NCBI GenBank assembly: GCA_030637025.1
Contig: DAOVVV010000052.1
Location: 1-12,797 of the forward strand
Direction: 5' to 3'
DNA from: JAGLHV01 sp023143305 [NCBI: Clostridia bacterium]
GTDB taxonomy: Bacteria; CBDUZB01; JAGLHV01
DNA: 12,797 nt
Shown here: positions 6,601 to 12,785 of the stretch, one piece after another
How positions within the stretch are numbered: the first letter of the stretch is position 1
Layout: each line of letters opens with the position of its first letter
Notes under the pieces: generated by a model
The model's input: the letters and a program-made list of their open reading frames with translations, nothing else
What the model was told of the DNA's origin: nothing
The model's database searches: none
Made by a program: the position numbers and the translations under genes

Positions 6601-6780
6601 ACTATTACTTGACTACTTGTGACTATTTATTAATACTATTTGCCATTCGCCATCTTTTGTCTTTTGTTTTGAATTTAGTATTTTGGATGTAGAATTTGTC
6701 TTTTGTCTTTTATCTGTTGTTTTTGTCTATGGACTATGGACTGTCGACTATGGACTATCCTTTGCCGTTGTCCTATCTTT
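6601..6780. repeat. Tract of 7-nt tandem repeats between membrane protein and TPR lipoprotein genes
   Basis: This holds the same elements as 181-300: the CTATGGA/CTGTCGA core (6727-6756, identical over 30 bases to 240-269), a TTTGTCTTTTATC-like tract, and heptamers of the TTGCCAT/TCGCCAT and GACTATT kinds. It fills most of the 367-base gap between the two genes. Confidence 0.85.
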
Positions 6781-6820
6781 TAACCAATAAAACAAATCTA
6801 AACCAATACAACTAACTAAT
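6781..6820. repeat. AACCAATAA-type repeat tract 3' of the membrane protein gene
   Basis: There are four degenerate units (AACCAATAAAACAAATCTAA and following) with 9-10-base spacing, beginning about 20 bases after the stop codon on the transcribed strand. The tract is related to the one behind nadC at 4265-4316. Confidence 0.6.
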
Positions 6821-6848
6821 AGAAAAATAATTAAAAAATTATTTTTCT
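6821..6848 (-). terminator. AT-only perfect palindrome over the stop codon of the membrane protein gene (possible weak terminator)
   Basis: AGAAAAATAATT (6821-6832) and AATTATTTTTCT (6837-6848) are perfectly complementary around AAAA. The palindrome includes the TAA stop codon at 6839-6841. The stem has almost no G/C, so it would be a weak hairpin. It could end transcription inefficiently or protect a 3' end. No better terminator is visible after this gene. Confidence 0.35.
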
Positions 6849-7705
6849 TCTATATCCTTATTCATCAAAAACAAGGTTGTCACCGAAGTAGTAACTATAT
6901 AATTAGCGAATAAAGAAACAATAATCCCCAAAACCAAAATACAAAGGGCTATCTCCGGAAAAAACTGCCTCATTAAATAAGGAATCTTCCATTTTACGAT
7001 AGACATTAAGAAAATTAAAAAGACAGGTATTGCCACCAACATAAAAGTAGGAAATAAAAATTTCTTAGTCATAAAAAAACTTCTCTTTATCGCCTGCCAG
7101 GCATTTTTGCCTTCAATCATTACCACCGGGGCTGTATAAGCAAAAAACATTTCTATCAAAATACTAATTAAAATACTGCCGGTAAAAGCCATTCTGAATA
7201 TATTCCCCCGGTTAAAAAAACCTGTTTTTTGAAAATAATATTTCAAAATAAAAAATTTCGGCAATCTAAAAACAATAGACACCAATATAAAAGCTACTAT
7301 CCAAACAGCCACCAGGGTTACATATTTTTTAATTGACTTCTTTAAATTACTGCGCACGCCGGGAAAAATATTTTTATTTACCTGATAAATCATACTTACC
7401 ATCATTCCGGTCATCCAGGACCCAATGAAAAGGGAAATTATTATATTTCCATAATTAAACAACCGAGGCATAAGCAAAAAATTAGCCGGATAATGCAAGT
7501 ATAATTCTCCAAAAAAAGCTCTAATCGGCGGGGCTAAAACAATGGAAAAAGGAAATTGAGTAGCCCAAAATAATAAAAGAAGCAACGAACCCTGGAAAAA
7601 AGCAACTACACCAAAGGGCACAAGAACACGAAAATGATTACCCATAATTTTAAAACTTGTTTTCCACACCAAAATAATTAATTTCAATTGCTTTAAAATA
7701 ACCAC
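6839..7705 (-). CDS. Six-helix integral membrane protein of unknown function
   Basis: The 288-residue protein has six likely transmembrane segments, at about residues 25-48, 84-107, 127-146, 172-196, 218-238 and 251-282. The loop VVMIEGKNAWQAIKRSFFMTKKF between helices 4 and 5 resembles a loop seen in uncharacterised membrane families related to the membrane domain of glycerophosphodiester phosphodiesterases (EG-x2-x-x-AI+RS pattern). There are no catalytic motifs, so it is probably a helper or transport-related membrane protein. The start is GTG at 7705, eight bases after a perfect AGGAGG. A consensus promoter stands about 50 bases further up, so expression is probably constitutive and strong. 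It is a single-gene unit: the PEP-CTERM unit before it ends in a terminator and a repeat tract follows it. I do not recognise a named gene. Confidence 0.85.
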   Translation of the reverse strand: MVILKQLKLIILVWKTSFKIMGNHFRVLVPFGVVAFFQGSLLLLLFWATQFPFSIVLAPPIRAFFGELYLHYPANFLLMPRLFNYGNIIISLFIGSWMTGMMVSMIYQVNKNIFPGVRSNLKKSIKKYVTLVAVWIVAFILVSIVFRLPKFFILKYYFQKTGFFNRGNIFRMAFTGSILISILIEMFFAYTAPVVMIEGKNAWQAIKRSFFMTKKFLFPTFMLVAIPVFLIFLMSIVKWKIPYLMRQFFPEIALCILVLGIIVSLFANYIVTTSVTTLFLMNKDIEEK

Positions 7706-7757
7706 TTAATTAACCTCCTAAAAACAAAAAAAGTCCAAAAACCCTAACCTAAAATGA

Positions 7758-7786
7758 ATTATACTAACTCACATCCCCTTTGTCAA
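7758..7786 (-). promoter_or_regulatory. Perfect-consensus sigma70 promoter of the membrane protein gene
   Basis: TTGACA (7781-7786), a 17-base spacer and TATAAT (7758-7763) are on the minus strand. The transcript would start near 7751, about 45 bases before the GTG codon, with AGGAGG in the leader. This is the strongest promoter match in the window. Confidence 0.85.
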
Positions 7787-7850
7787 TAAAATTCACTTCC
7801 CTGTCGATATCTTTTTTTCCTATGCTATCCTTCCAAAAAAACATAGTTGC

Positions 7851-7886
7851 CTGATGAACTTGTACTGAGTGTAATTGAAGTATCAG
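7851..7886. repeat. Degenerate copy of a palindromic intergenic repeat
   Basis: CTGAT (7851-7855) and ATCAG (7882-7886) pair, with ACTT/AAGT extending the stem after a small bulge. Read on the minus strand, CTTCAATTACACTCAGTACA resembles, from memory, the common repeat CTTCGACTACGCTCAGGACA with several changes, so it may be a decayed copy. The rest of 7787-8070 is AT-rich with no gene, apart from the 35-nt repeat at 7998-8032. Confidence 0.35.
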
Positions 7887-7997
7887 ACCTTCTTTACTTT
7901 ATTCCTTTAAAGTTTAAAGTCTCTCCTGTTGTTCATCCATTCTAACCCTAAAAAATCAAACCTATTTTCTTTTATTTCCTTATTGTAGTTACTCCTT

Positions 7998-8032
7998 TTA
8001 CCTGTCCGCCGTTAGTTTGCAGGATGAAGCTA
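7998..8032 (+). repeat. 35-nt dispersed repeat, copy A (TGTCCGCCGTTAGTTTG core)
   Basis: These 35 bases match the minus strand of 9946-9980 at about 30 positions. The identical core is TGTCCGCCGTTAGTTTG. The G/C content of the core stands out from its surroundings. Copy B lies inside the MITE-like element, so copy A may be a fragment of a second, decayed element. Confidence 0.7.
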
Positions 8033-8069
8033 TCTTTTAATATTCCCACCAGATAAAGGATTCCCTTTC

Positions 8070-8111
8070 TAAATAAAAAGAGGCAAAAGAGTTACCCTTA
8101 ACTCTTTTGCC
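8070..8111 (-). terminator. Intrinsic terminator of PEP-CTERM gene 1
   Basis: On the minus strand GGCAAAAGAGTTA, loop AGGG, TAACTCTTTTGCC (13 perfect pairs, 8082-8111) is followed by TCTTTTTATTT. It lies 65 bases after the stop codon. This is a textbook rho-independent terminator and the only clear one in the window. Confidence 0.92.
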
Positions 8112-8138
8112 CATAATCAACTTTTAAAATTTTTTCCC

Positions 8139-8168
8139 ACCAATTTAAACAAATAAAACTAATAAAAC
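8139..8168. repeat. Degenerate AACCAATAA-type tract between PEP-CTERM gene 1 and its terminator
   Basis: ACCAATTTAAACAAATAAAACTAATAA-like units with 9-10-base spacing lie just after the stop codon at 8177. It is a weaker relative of the tracts at 4265-4316 and 6781-6820. Confidence 0.45.
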
Positions 8169-8176
8169 AGCTCAGC

Positions 8177-8803
8177 TTAACTTTTCTTTAATTTTCTTTT
8201 TCCAAATCCAACCAGACCCAAAAGCCCAGTACCCAAAAGCAACATACTCGCCGGCTCAGGAATCGGAGGACCATCAATATCATATTTTAAATCATCCCAG
8301 GCACAACCCCACATAATTTGAGTCAAAATTACATACTTAATATTACTATAAGGTAAAAGCTGCGTTCTATAATCCCCAAAATAATGATCAGGAGACAACA
8401 CTGATCCCCCAAAAACACCTGTATCAACCAGACCTAATGATGTCATACCAGAATCAAATGCTTCCATGGAAAATCTATCAAGGTCACTACCCTTATCTCC
8501 TCCAACTATTGACACATTACTAACAAGAGAATCAAAAGTAAGTGTAAGATATCTTCCCGCAGACCAACTTGAAGCAGCTATGCAATTATAAGGAGAACTA
8601 CAACCAGTTCCTTCAACCCCACCAGCAAAAACTTCCACCATCCCATCTGTCCCGGTAATAGTGACATCTCCCAAATCCAACCCATGAATATTATCGCCAC
8701 CACTAAATGAATCAAAATTAACTACAACAGCTCCAGCGTCTAAAACTCCTACTGCACCAAAAACTAACACTGTCATACAAAACATTACCAAAAACTTTTT
8801 CAT
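8177..8803 (-). CDS. PEP-CTERM sorting-signal surface protein 1
   Basis: The 208-residue exported protein has a signal peptide at about 1-25 (cleavage probably after DAGA). The mature beta-rich domain starts VNFDSFSGG and ends IMWGCAWDDLKYDI, a common style in PEP-CTERM proteins, and contains three cysteines (68, 74, 166). The C-terminal tag is complete: PEP at 182-184, hydrophobic helix ASMLLLGTGLLGLVGF, basic tail GKRKLKKS. In the known system an exosortase recognises this tag and the protein is displayed or released with exopolysaccharide. No exosortase is in the window. The domain function is not recognised. The start has AAAGGAGGTG seven bases upstream, nearly a perfect anti-16S match. 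It has its own promoter about 100 bases upstream and a strong terminator. The 3' end of the gene is almost identical in DNA to that of PEP-CTERM gene 2. Confidence 0.93.
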   Translation of the reverse strand: MKKFLVMFCMTVLVFGAVGVLDAGAVVVNFDSFSGGDNIHGLDLGDVTITGTDGMVEVFAGGVEGTGCSSPYNCIAASSWSAGRYLTLTFDSLVSNVSIVGGDKGSDLDRFSMEAFDSGMTSLGLVDTGVFGGSVLSPDHYFGDYRTQLLPYSNIKYVILTQIMWGCAWDDLKYDIDGPPIPEPASMLLLGTGLLGLVGFGKRKLKKS

Positions 8804-8860
8804 TTTTTTTCACCTCCTTTTTTTTATAATCAATAAAATATTTACTAAAAAAACAACCAA

Positions 8861-8875
8861 TAACAATTGATGTTA
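8861..8875. promoter_or_regulatory. Small inverted repeat in the leader of PEP-CTERM gene 1
   Basis: TAACA (8861-8865) and TGTTA (8871-8875) flank five bases, between the promoter and the ribosome site of the gene. It could be an operator or a leader hairpin. AT-rich sequence makes chance occurrence likely. Confidence 0.2.
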
Positions 8876-8909
8876 ATTAATAAATCTTCTATATAATAAA
8901 CCACACCTT

Positions 8910-8938
8910 ATTTTACTAAACTACATATTACTTGTCAA
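8910..8938 (-). promoter_or_regulatory. Sigma70-type promoter of PEP-CTERM gene 1
   Basis: TTGACA (8933-8938), 17 bases, TAAAAT (8910-8915) are on the minus strand. The predicted start near 8903 gives a leader of about 100 bases. There is no sigma54 (-24/-12) element, although PEP-CTERM genes in some characterised systems depend on sigma54. Confidence 0.8.
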
Positions 8939-8977
8939 GAAAATTTTTTATACATAATTTATCGATTATAAACGATT

Positions 8978-9037
8978 TTTTTTGTCTTTTATCTGAGGGC
9001 TATCAACTTTTGTTTAGTTTTTTGTCTATGGACTATT
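8978..9037. repeat. Short 7-nt repeat tract overlapping the stop codon of PEP-CTERM gene 2
   Basis: TTTGTCTTTTATCTG, TTTTGTTTAG and TTTGTCTATGGACTA resemble the tracts at 181-300 and 6601-6780 but are shorter. The TAG stop codon of PEP-CTERM gene 2 (9033-9035) lies inside the last CTATGGACTA, so the repeat reaches the coding region. Confidence 0.65.
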
Positions 9038-9650
9038 TCTTCTTCCTCAATCCAACCAAACCTAATAAACCCGTCCCCAAAAGTAACATACTCGCCGGCT
9101 CAGGAACCGGAGGACAAGAAGAAAGATGACAATTCCCATCAAATAAAGCATAACTATCTTCATCATTACCAGTATTTACACCTAATTCAAAAATATATTT
9201 ACCCCTAATATTTGAACCTGCTGTCCACTCCCATTCAAACCAACCCGATTCCATAACATCCCTCTCACAAAGAATTCCAACATAATCGCTATCAACCCCA
9301 AATATCTTCACCCACAAAGAAGTATTACTACCACTCCCAAATGCTGTGAATCCGAATAAAGTATCACCTTTATTTAATTCAATGGTCTGACGAAGAATAG
9401 TAGAACTTCCCACCCCGTCTGTTTTTAGTAAAGCAAAATAGTTTCCTCCCACTTCTTTGGGAAAATAATCTACACCATTTGATGAGTATTGGTTAACAAC
9501 TTCGGCAGATCCGCCTACAGGAACATTTTGTGTCCACCCATAAAAATCTCCTGTTTCAAAACCACCGTTTACCAATAAAGCACTTGCCGGTAATTGAACT
9601 AAACTTACTGCCAGAACGGCCAGAACTAATACTAATATCCCCCTTTTCAT
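9033..9650 (-). CDS. PEP-CTERM sorting-signal surface protein 2 (carbohydrate-binding-like fold)
   Basis: The 205-residue exported protein has a signal peptide at 1-24 (ending PASA). The mature domain opens LLVNGGFETGDFYGWT, the usual beginning of jelly-roll domains of the CBM4/9 or DUF642 type in PEP-CTERM and cell-wall proteins, and stays beta-rich throughout. The C-terminal tag has PEP at 183-185, helix ASMLLLGTGLLGLVG and tail LRKKK. It is probably sorted by an exosortase and may bind extracellular polysaccharide. The binding role is inferred from the fold style only. The start ATG has AAAGGGGG six bases upstream. It has its own promoter. No terminator is seen, so transcripts may continue into PEP-CTERM gene 1, 229 bases further on. 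The tag-coding DNA is nearly identical to that of gene 1 although the mature domains are unrelated. Confidence 0.93.
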   Translation of the reverse strand: MKRGILVLVLAVLAVSLVQLPASALLVNGGFETGDFYGWTQNVPVGGSAEVVNQYSSNGVDYFPKEVGGNYFALLKTDGVGSSTILRQTIELNKGDTLFGFTAFGSGSNTSLWVKIFGVDSDYVGILCERDVMESGWFEWEWTAGSNIRGKYIFELGVNTGNDEDSYALFDGNCHLSSCPPVPEPASMLLLGTGLLGLVGLRKKK

Positions 9651-9708
9651 CTATTTCCCCCTTTTTAAAACTCCCAAATTTTTTAAATTATAATTTTAAA
9701 ATCTCTTA

Positions 9709-9749
9709 ATTATAACAAAATTGTAACAAATTTATACAGCATTTGTCAA
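9709..9749 (-). promoter_or_regulatory. Promoter region of PEP-CTERM gene 2, two overlapping -10 elements
   Basis: TTGACA (9744-9749), 18 bases and TACAAT (9720-9725) form one promoter. Eleven bases further downstream TGTTATAAT (TATAAT at 9709-9714 with the TG extension) forms a second candidate. Transcripts would begin near 9713 or 9702, giving leaders of about 50-60 bases. Confidence 0.75.
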
Positions 9750-9825
9750 CGAAAATTTGACCTTTTCCCCATTTTAAATTTCTTTTCCAACCCATACAAT
9801 CAATCGCATCTAATAATGAACCTCC

Positions 9826-9841
9826 CCGCAGCAAGCTGCGG
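9826..9841. repeat. Small GC-rich palindrome CCGCAGC-AA-GCTGCGG
   Basis: A perfect seven-base stem with a two-base loop stands in AT-rich DNA at the edge of the repeat island that separates the propeller gene from PEP-CTERM gene 2. It is probably a REP-like fragment. Confidence 0.6.
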
Positions 9842-9868
9842 AGTATCAATCAATGTCACTCCTGCGAA

Positions 9869-10013
9869 CAGATTGTGTCACAACTCCATTTTTTGAGGCA
9901 ATTGTAGGGGCGACATTCATGGCGCCCGTCGAAAAAGGTATTCATTAGCCCAATCCTCCAAACTAACGGCGGACAAGTAAATTGGGCAACTACATCAATT
10001 ATGACACAGTCTG
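9869..10013. mobile_element. MITE-like element of about 145 bp with imperfect terminal inverted repeats
   Basis: CAGATTGTGTCACAACT (9869-9885) is the inverted counterpart of 9997-10013, with 14 of 17 bases matching. Inside are a GC-rich hairpin (9908-9916 with 9919-9927: GGGCGACAT, TC, ATGGCGCCC, one mismatch) and the 35-nt repeat copy B (9946-9980). There is no transposase. A 71-codon minus-strand frame crosses the whole island but is explained by these palindromes. The 584-base gap 9651-10234 otherwise contains the PEP-CTERM gene 2 promoter, the small palindrome at 9826 and the repeat tract at 10081. The element call is an inference from structure. Confidence 0.5.
9946..9980 (-). repeat. 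35-nt dispersed repeat, copy B
   Basis: This is the inverted copy of 7998-8032, with about five differences in 35. It sits within the MITE-like element. Confidence 0.7.
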
Positions 10014-10080
10014 GAAAGTGGGAATCATTCCCCAATAAAAAAAGCGGAAGAGCTATTTCTAACCCTCCCACCCCTCATTA

Positions 10081-10234
10081 ATTTTTTGTCTTTGACTTTA
10101 TTTTTGTCTTTGTTTTTGTTTTTTGTTTTTGTTTTTTATTTCTTTAATTCATAACTTATAACTATTAACTCATAACTGTAGTTTCTGTCTATGGACTATC
10201 GACTGTGGACTATGGACTTTTGTTAGTCTGTTAT
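10081..10234. repeat. Low-complexity and 7-nt repeat tract 3' of the propeller gene
   Basis: It begins with TTTTTGTCTTTG/TTTTTG units (10081-10145), continues with NATAACT heptamers (about 10150-10178) and ends with the CTATGGA/CTGTGGA core (10189-10218, 28 of 30 bases as at 240-269). It stops directly at the stop codon of the propeller gene. On the transcribed strand it is A-rich and has no hairpin. Confidence 0.85.
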
Positions 10235-11932
10235 CTATTTCAAAATTGCCGCCTTCCTTACATTTTTTATCCCCGGACCATCAATATAAAGAACATAAAC
10301 ACCCGAAGCAACTACAGTTCCTTCTGTATTCTTACAATCCCAGATAATAAAATCTTCTTCCCCATCAGTTTCTTTATTTTTTTCCCAAACCAGCTGTCCC
10401 CGTAAAGTATATATTTTTACTTTAACCGTTCCGGCATGGGCAGCATCAAAATGTATAGTCAGTCCTTCTCCTTTGTTGGGATTTACATATCCTTCTTCTC
10501 CGCCCTGAATCCTTATCCATCCAGCTGTTTTAATTTCAAATCCACCAACTATCGTTCCACTTAATCCATCAACATTAGTCACAGTTATATCCCTTTTTCC
10601 TATAACAGCTTTTTTTGCCAGGGTAATATTTATCTTAAGTTCAGTTGCATTAATAAATTCTGCTGAATTAACCGTCCCCCCGGTACCACTAAAAACTACC
10701 TCTGCTCCGGAAAAAAAGTTTGACCCGAATATAGAAACATCCAGTGTCTCTCCCTGATTGGCAAATGACGGAGAAACCGAAAAAATCTCCGGGGAAAGAC
10801 CATTATATTTTATAGTAAAATAATCATTATTAGTCATTGCGTTATAACTATACCCTGTAACAATAATATTTCCTTGTCCGTCTATTGCAACTCCATAAGA
10901 ACCATCTCTATTAGTCCCGCCATAGGCAGCTGAGGAAACAACAACAAGATTTTGATCATATTTTATGGTAAAATAATCAGTATCATTCAATTCTTTACGA
11001 CTCGCCCCGCTAACAATAATATTCCCTTGTTCATCAACATCTACTCCATAAGCATAATCATAGTTATTACTACTCCCGTTATAGCTTGTTGAGCAAAGTT
11101 GACCGAGATTTTGGTCATATTTTATGGTGCAGTAATCAAAACCTGTTGTTCCATTATAACTAAATCCGGTAACAATAATATTGTTATTACTATCTACTGC
11201 TATACCTTGAGCAAAATCAAAAGTAGACCCGTTATAAACAGTAGAACAAACTTCATTAAGGTCTTGATCATATTTTATGGTAAAGTAATTACTATCACTA
11301 CACCCGGTAACAATAATATTTTCCATGCTGTCTACAGCTACTGCTTGCGCAGAATCATTACCGATTGAAACATAGGCCACCGAGGAAAGAACAACTAAAT
11401 CTTGATTATATTTTATGGTAAAATAATCATCGTCTGTTCCATTATTACTATATCCGGTAACAATAATATTTCCAACCCCATCGACCACTATTCCACTAGC
11501 ATAATCATTACCCCCTCCATCATAGGTTACCGAAGAAAGAACAACTAAATCAGAATCATATTTTATGGTAAAATAATCATTTCCCGAGACAGTACTAGAG
11601 CTGGTTCCGGTAACAAAAATGTTTCCCCCATCATCTACCGCCACCCCATAAGCACAATCACTATTCCCCCTATCATAAGCTGCGGAACAAAGCTGATTAA
11701 AATTCCGGTCATACTTTATGGTAAAATAATCATCATTACTACTACCGGTAACAATAATATTTCCTTCCCCATCAACAGCCACTGCCCAGGCACGATCATT
11801 CCCTGCTCCGGCATAAGCTACCGAAGATAGGGGAATTAAACTCCCTTCTGCCCAGACTTTAATAGCTTTAAAAAGAAAAATAGTTATAACTATCAAGCTT
11901 ACTCTCAAAAACTTTAAATTTCTTTTCCTCAT
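10235..11932 (-). CDS. Secreted seven-bladed SBBP beta-propeller protein with TIG and FlgD-like C-terminal domains
   Basis: The 565-residue protein has a signal peptide at 1-29. Seven repeats of about 47-52 residues start near 36, 83, 133, 183, 230, 281 and 333. Each has the form AxGVAVD-x2-GNIIVTG-xS-xn-DYFTIKYD, the SBBP (beta-propeller) repeat style, and seven copies fit one closed propeller. Residues about 380-465 form an IPT/TIG immunoglobulin-like domain (SPSFANQGETLDVSIFGSNF). About 470-565 is a FlgD-like/T9SS-like module with VKVKIYTLRGQLVWE and VVASGVYVLYI, matching the end of the metallopeptidase. The role is probably extracellular binding or a surface structure. No enzyme motif is seen. 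The ATG at 11932 follows GAGGAAG by about eight bases. The DNA of the repeats is also alike: TTTTATGGTAAAATAATCA-like stretches recur every 138-159 bases on the plus strand. Confidence 0.9.
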   Translation of the reverse strand: MRKRNLKFLRVSLIVITIFLFKAIKVWAEGSLIPLSSVAYAGAGNDRAWAVAVDGEGNIIVTGSSNDDYFTIKYDRNFNQLCSAAYDRGNSDCAYGVAVDDGGNIFVTGTSSSTVSGNDYFTIKYDSDLVVLSSVTYDGGGNDYASGIVVDGVGNIIVTGYSNNGTDDDYFTIKYNQDLVVLSSVAYVSIGNDSAQAVAVDSMENIIVTGCSDSNYFTIKYDQDLNEVCSTVYNGSTFDFAQGIAVDSNNNIIVTGFSYNGTTGFDYCTIKYDQNLGQLCSTSYNGSSNNYDYAYGVDVDEQGNIIVSGASRKELNDTDYFTIKYDQNLVVVSSAAYGGTNRDGSYGVAIDGQGNIIVTGYSYNAMTNNDYFTIKYNGLSPEIFSVSPSFANQGETLDVSIFGSNFFSGAEVVFSGTGGTVNSAEFINATELKINITLAKKAVIGKRDITVTNVDGLSGTIVGGFEIKTAGWIRIQGGEEGYVNPNKGEGLTIHFDAAHAGTVKVKIYTLRGQLVWEKNKETDGEEDFIIWDCKNTEGTVVASGVYVLYIDGPGIKNVRKAAILK

Positions 11933-12045
11933 TCCAACTTCCTCTATATATTTATTTACTAAATATTTTTTTTATCCCCTAAAAAATAAAAAAAAGATGA
12001 AGGAATACTCTCCCCCACCTTTAATAATCTATTTTATCGTATCCA

Positions 12046-12093
12046 CTCCAAGCTATAATTCATAATTTATAACTATAGACTGTATAGTATCTC
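12046..12093. repeat. Short 7-nt repeat tract between sugar transferase and propeller genes, with a small hairpin
   Basis: TTCATAA, TTTATAA, CTATAGA and CTGTATA follow each other as degenerate heptamers. ACTATA (12072-12077) and TATAGT (12083-12088) form a small stem with a five-base loop. On the minus strand this lies just after the stop codon of the sugar transferase. The remaining bases to 11933 show no gene and no convincing promoter for the propeller gene. Confidence 0.5.
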
Positions 12094-12110
12094 CTTTTTC
12101 TCTGTAATGT

Positions 12111-12785
12111 TTACCTTGCCCCTTTCCCGGTCAACATCCTTCTTGCAGTCCAAAACATTACCCGTGCTTCTCCAAACCATGAGAGATGATCTATATACAA
12201 AAGATCATATTTCACCTTCGTTTTTACATCATCTATTGTCTCATCATATCCATGTCTTACCTGTGCCAATCCGGTAATACCCGGCTTCACCTTCAATCTT
12301 CTTTTATATTTGGGAATAACCCGGTTAAAATTATCCACAAATATAGGCCTTTCCGGTCTTGGACCGATTAAACTCATCTCCCCGATTAAAACATTAAATA
12401 ATTGAGGTAATTCATCCAGATGACTTTTTCTTAAAAAATGTCCTATTTTTGTAACTCGGGTATCATCTTCTTTGGCCCAAACAGGACCGGTTTTTGTTTC
12501 TGCATTTAGTTTCATTGTCCTGAATTTATGCACCATAAATAAACGCCCCGGAGCATTAATTCTTCGCCGTTCTTCCTGTCCTTTTTCTATTTTTTCTCTA
12601 CTCTTTCTCTGATTTTCACCTACCCGTACCTGTTTATAAAAAACAGAACCTTTAGAATCTAATTTTATTAATATCCCAACAAATAAAAACAATGGTGATA
12701 ATAAAACCAATCCTATCCCGGAAAACACCACATCTAAAAATCGTTTCAATTCCTTAAATCTTTTCCGGGCAAAACTACCAATCAT
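12111..12785 (-). CDS. Polyprenyl-phosphate sugar-1-phosphate transferase (bacterial sugar transferase), possibly incomplete at the 5' end
   Basis: This enzyme family moves a sugar-1-phosphate from a nucleotide sugar to a polyprenyl-phosphate lipid at the inner membrane face, the first step of exopolysaccharide or O-glycan repeat assembly. The family pattern is complete: an N-terminal hydrophobic segment at about 17-41, IKLDSKGSVFYKQVRVG, KFRTM (87-91), LRKSHLDELPQLFNVL with the Asp-Glu pair (119-133), MSLIGPRPERP (137-147), KPGITGLAQV (167-176). An unusually charged insertion (about 58-80, SREKIEKGQEERRR) sits between RVGEN and the KFRTM segment. The ATG at 12785 has no clear ribosome site, and the frame stays open to the window edge. 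The gene may therefore start further upstream and be a longer form with extra membrane helices. With PEP-CTERM proteins nearby, a role in the linked exopolysaccharide is plausible. Confidence 0.9.
   Translation of the reverse strand: MIGSFARKRFKELKRFLDVVFSGIGLVLLSPLFLFVGILIKLDSKGSVFYKQVRVGENQRKSREKIEKGQEERRRINAPGRLFMVHKFRTMKLNAETKTGPVWAKEDDTRVTKIGHFLRKSHLDELPQLFNVLIGEMSLIGPRPERPIFVDNFNRVIPKYKRRLKVKPGITGLAQVRHGYDETIDDVKTKVKYDLLYIDHLSWFGEARVMFWTARRMLTGKGAR

Noticed and set aside
9856-10071. 71-codon minus-strand frame in the repeat island
   Set aside because: It is fully covered by palindromes and the MITE-like element, has no convincing ribosome site, and its peptide shows no domain-like pattern.
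10064-10078. G-quadruplex from GGGGTGGGAGGG on the minus strand
   Set aside because: Only three adjacent G runs exist. The fourth is about 30 bases away, so a stable fold is unlikely.
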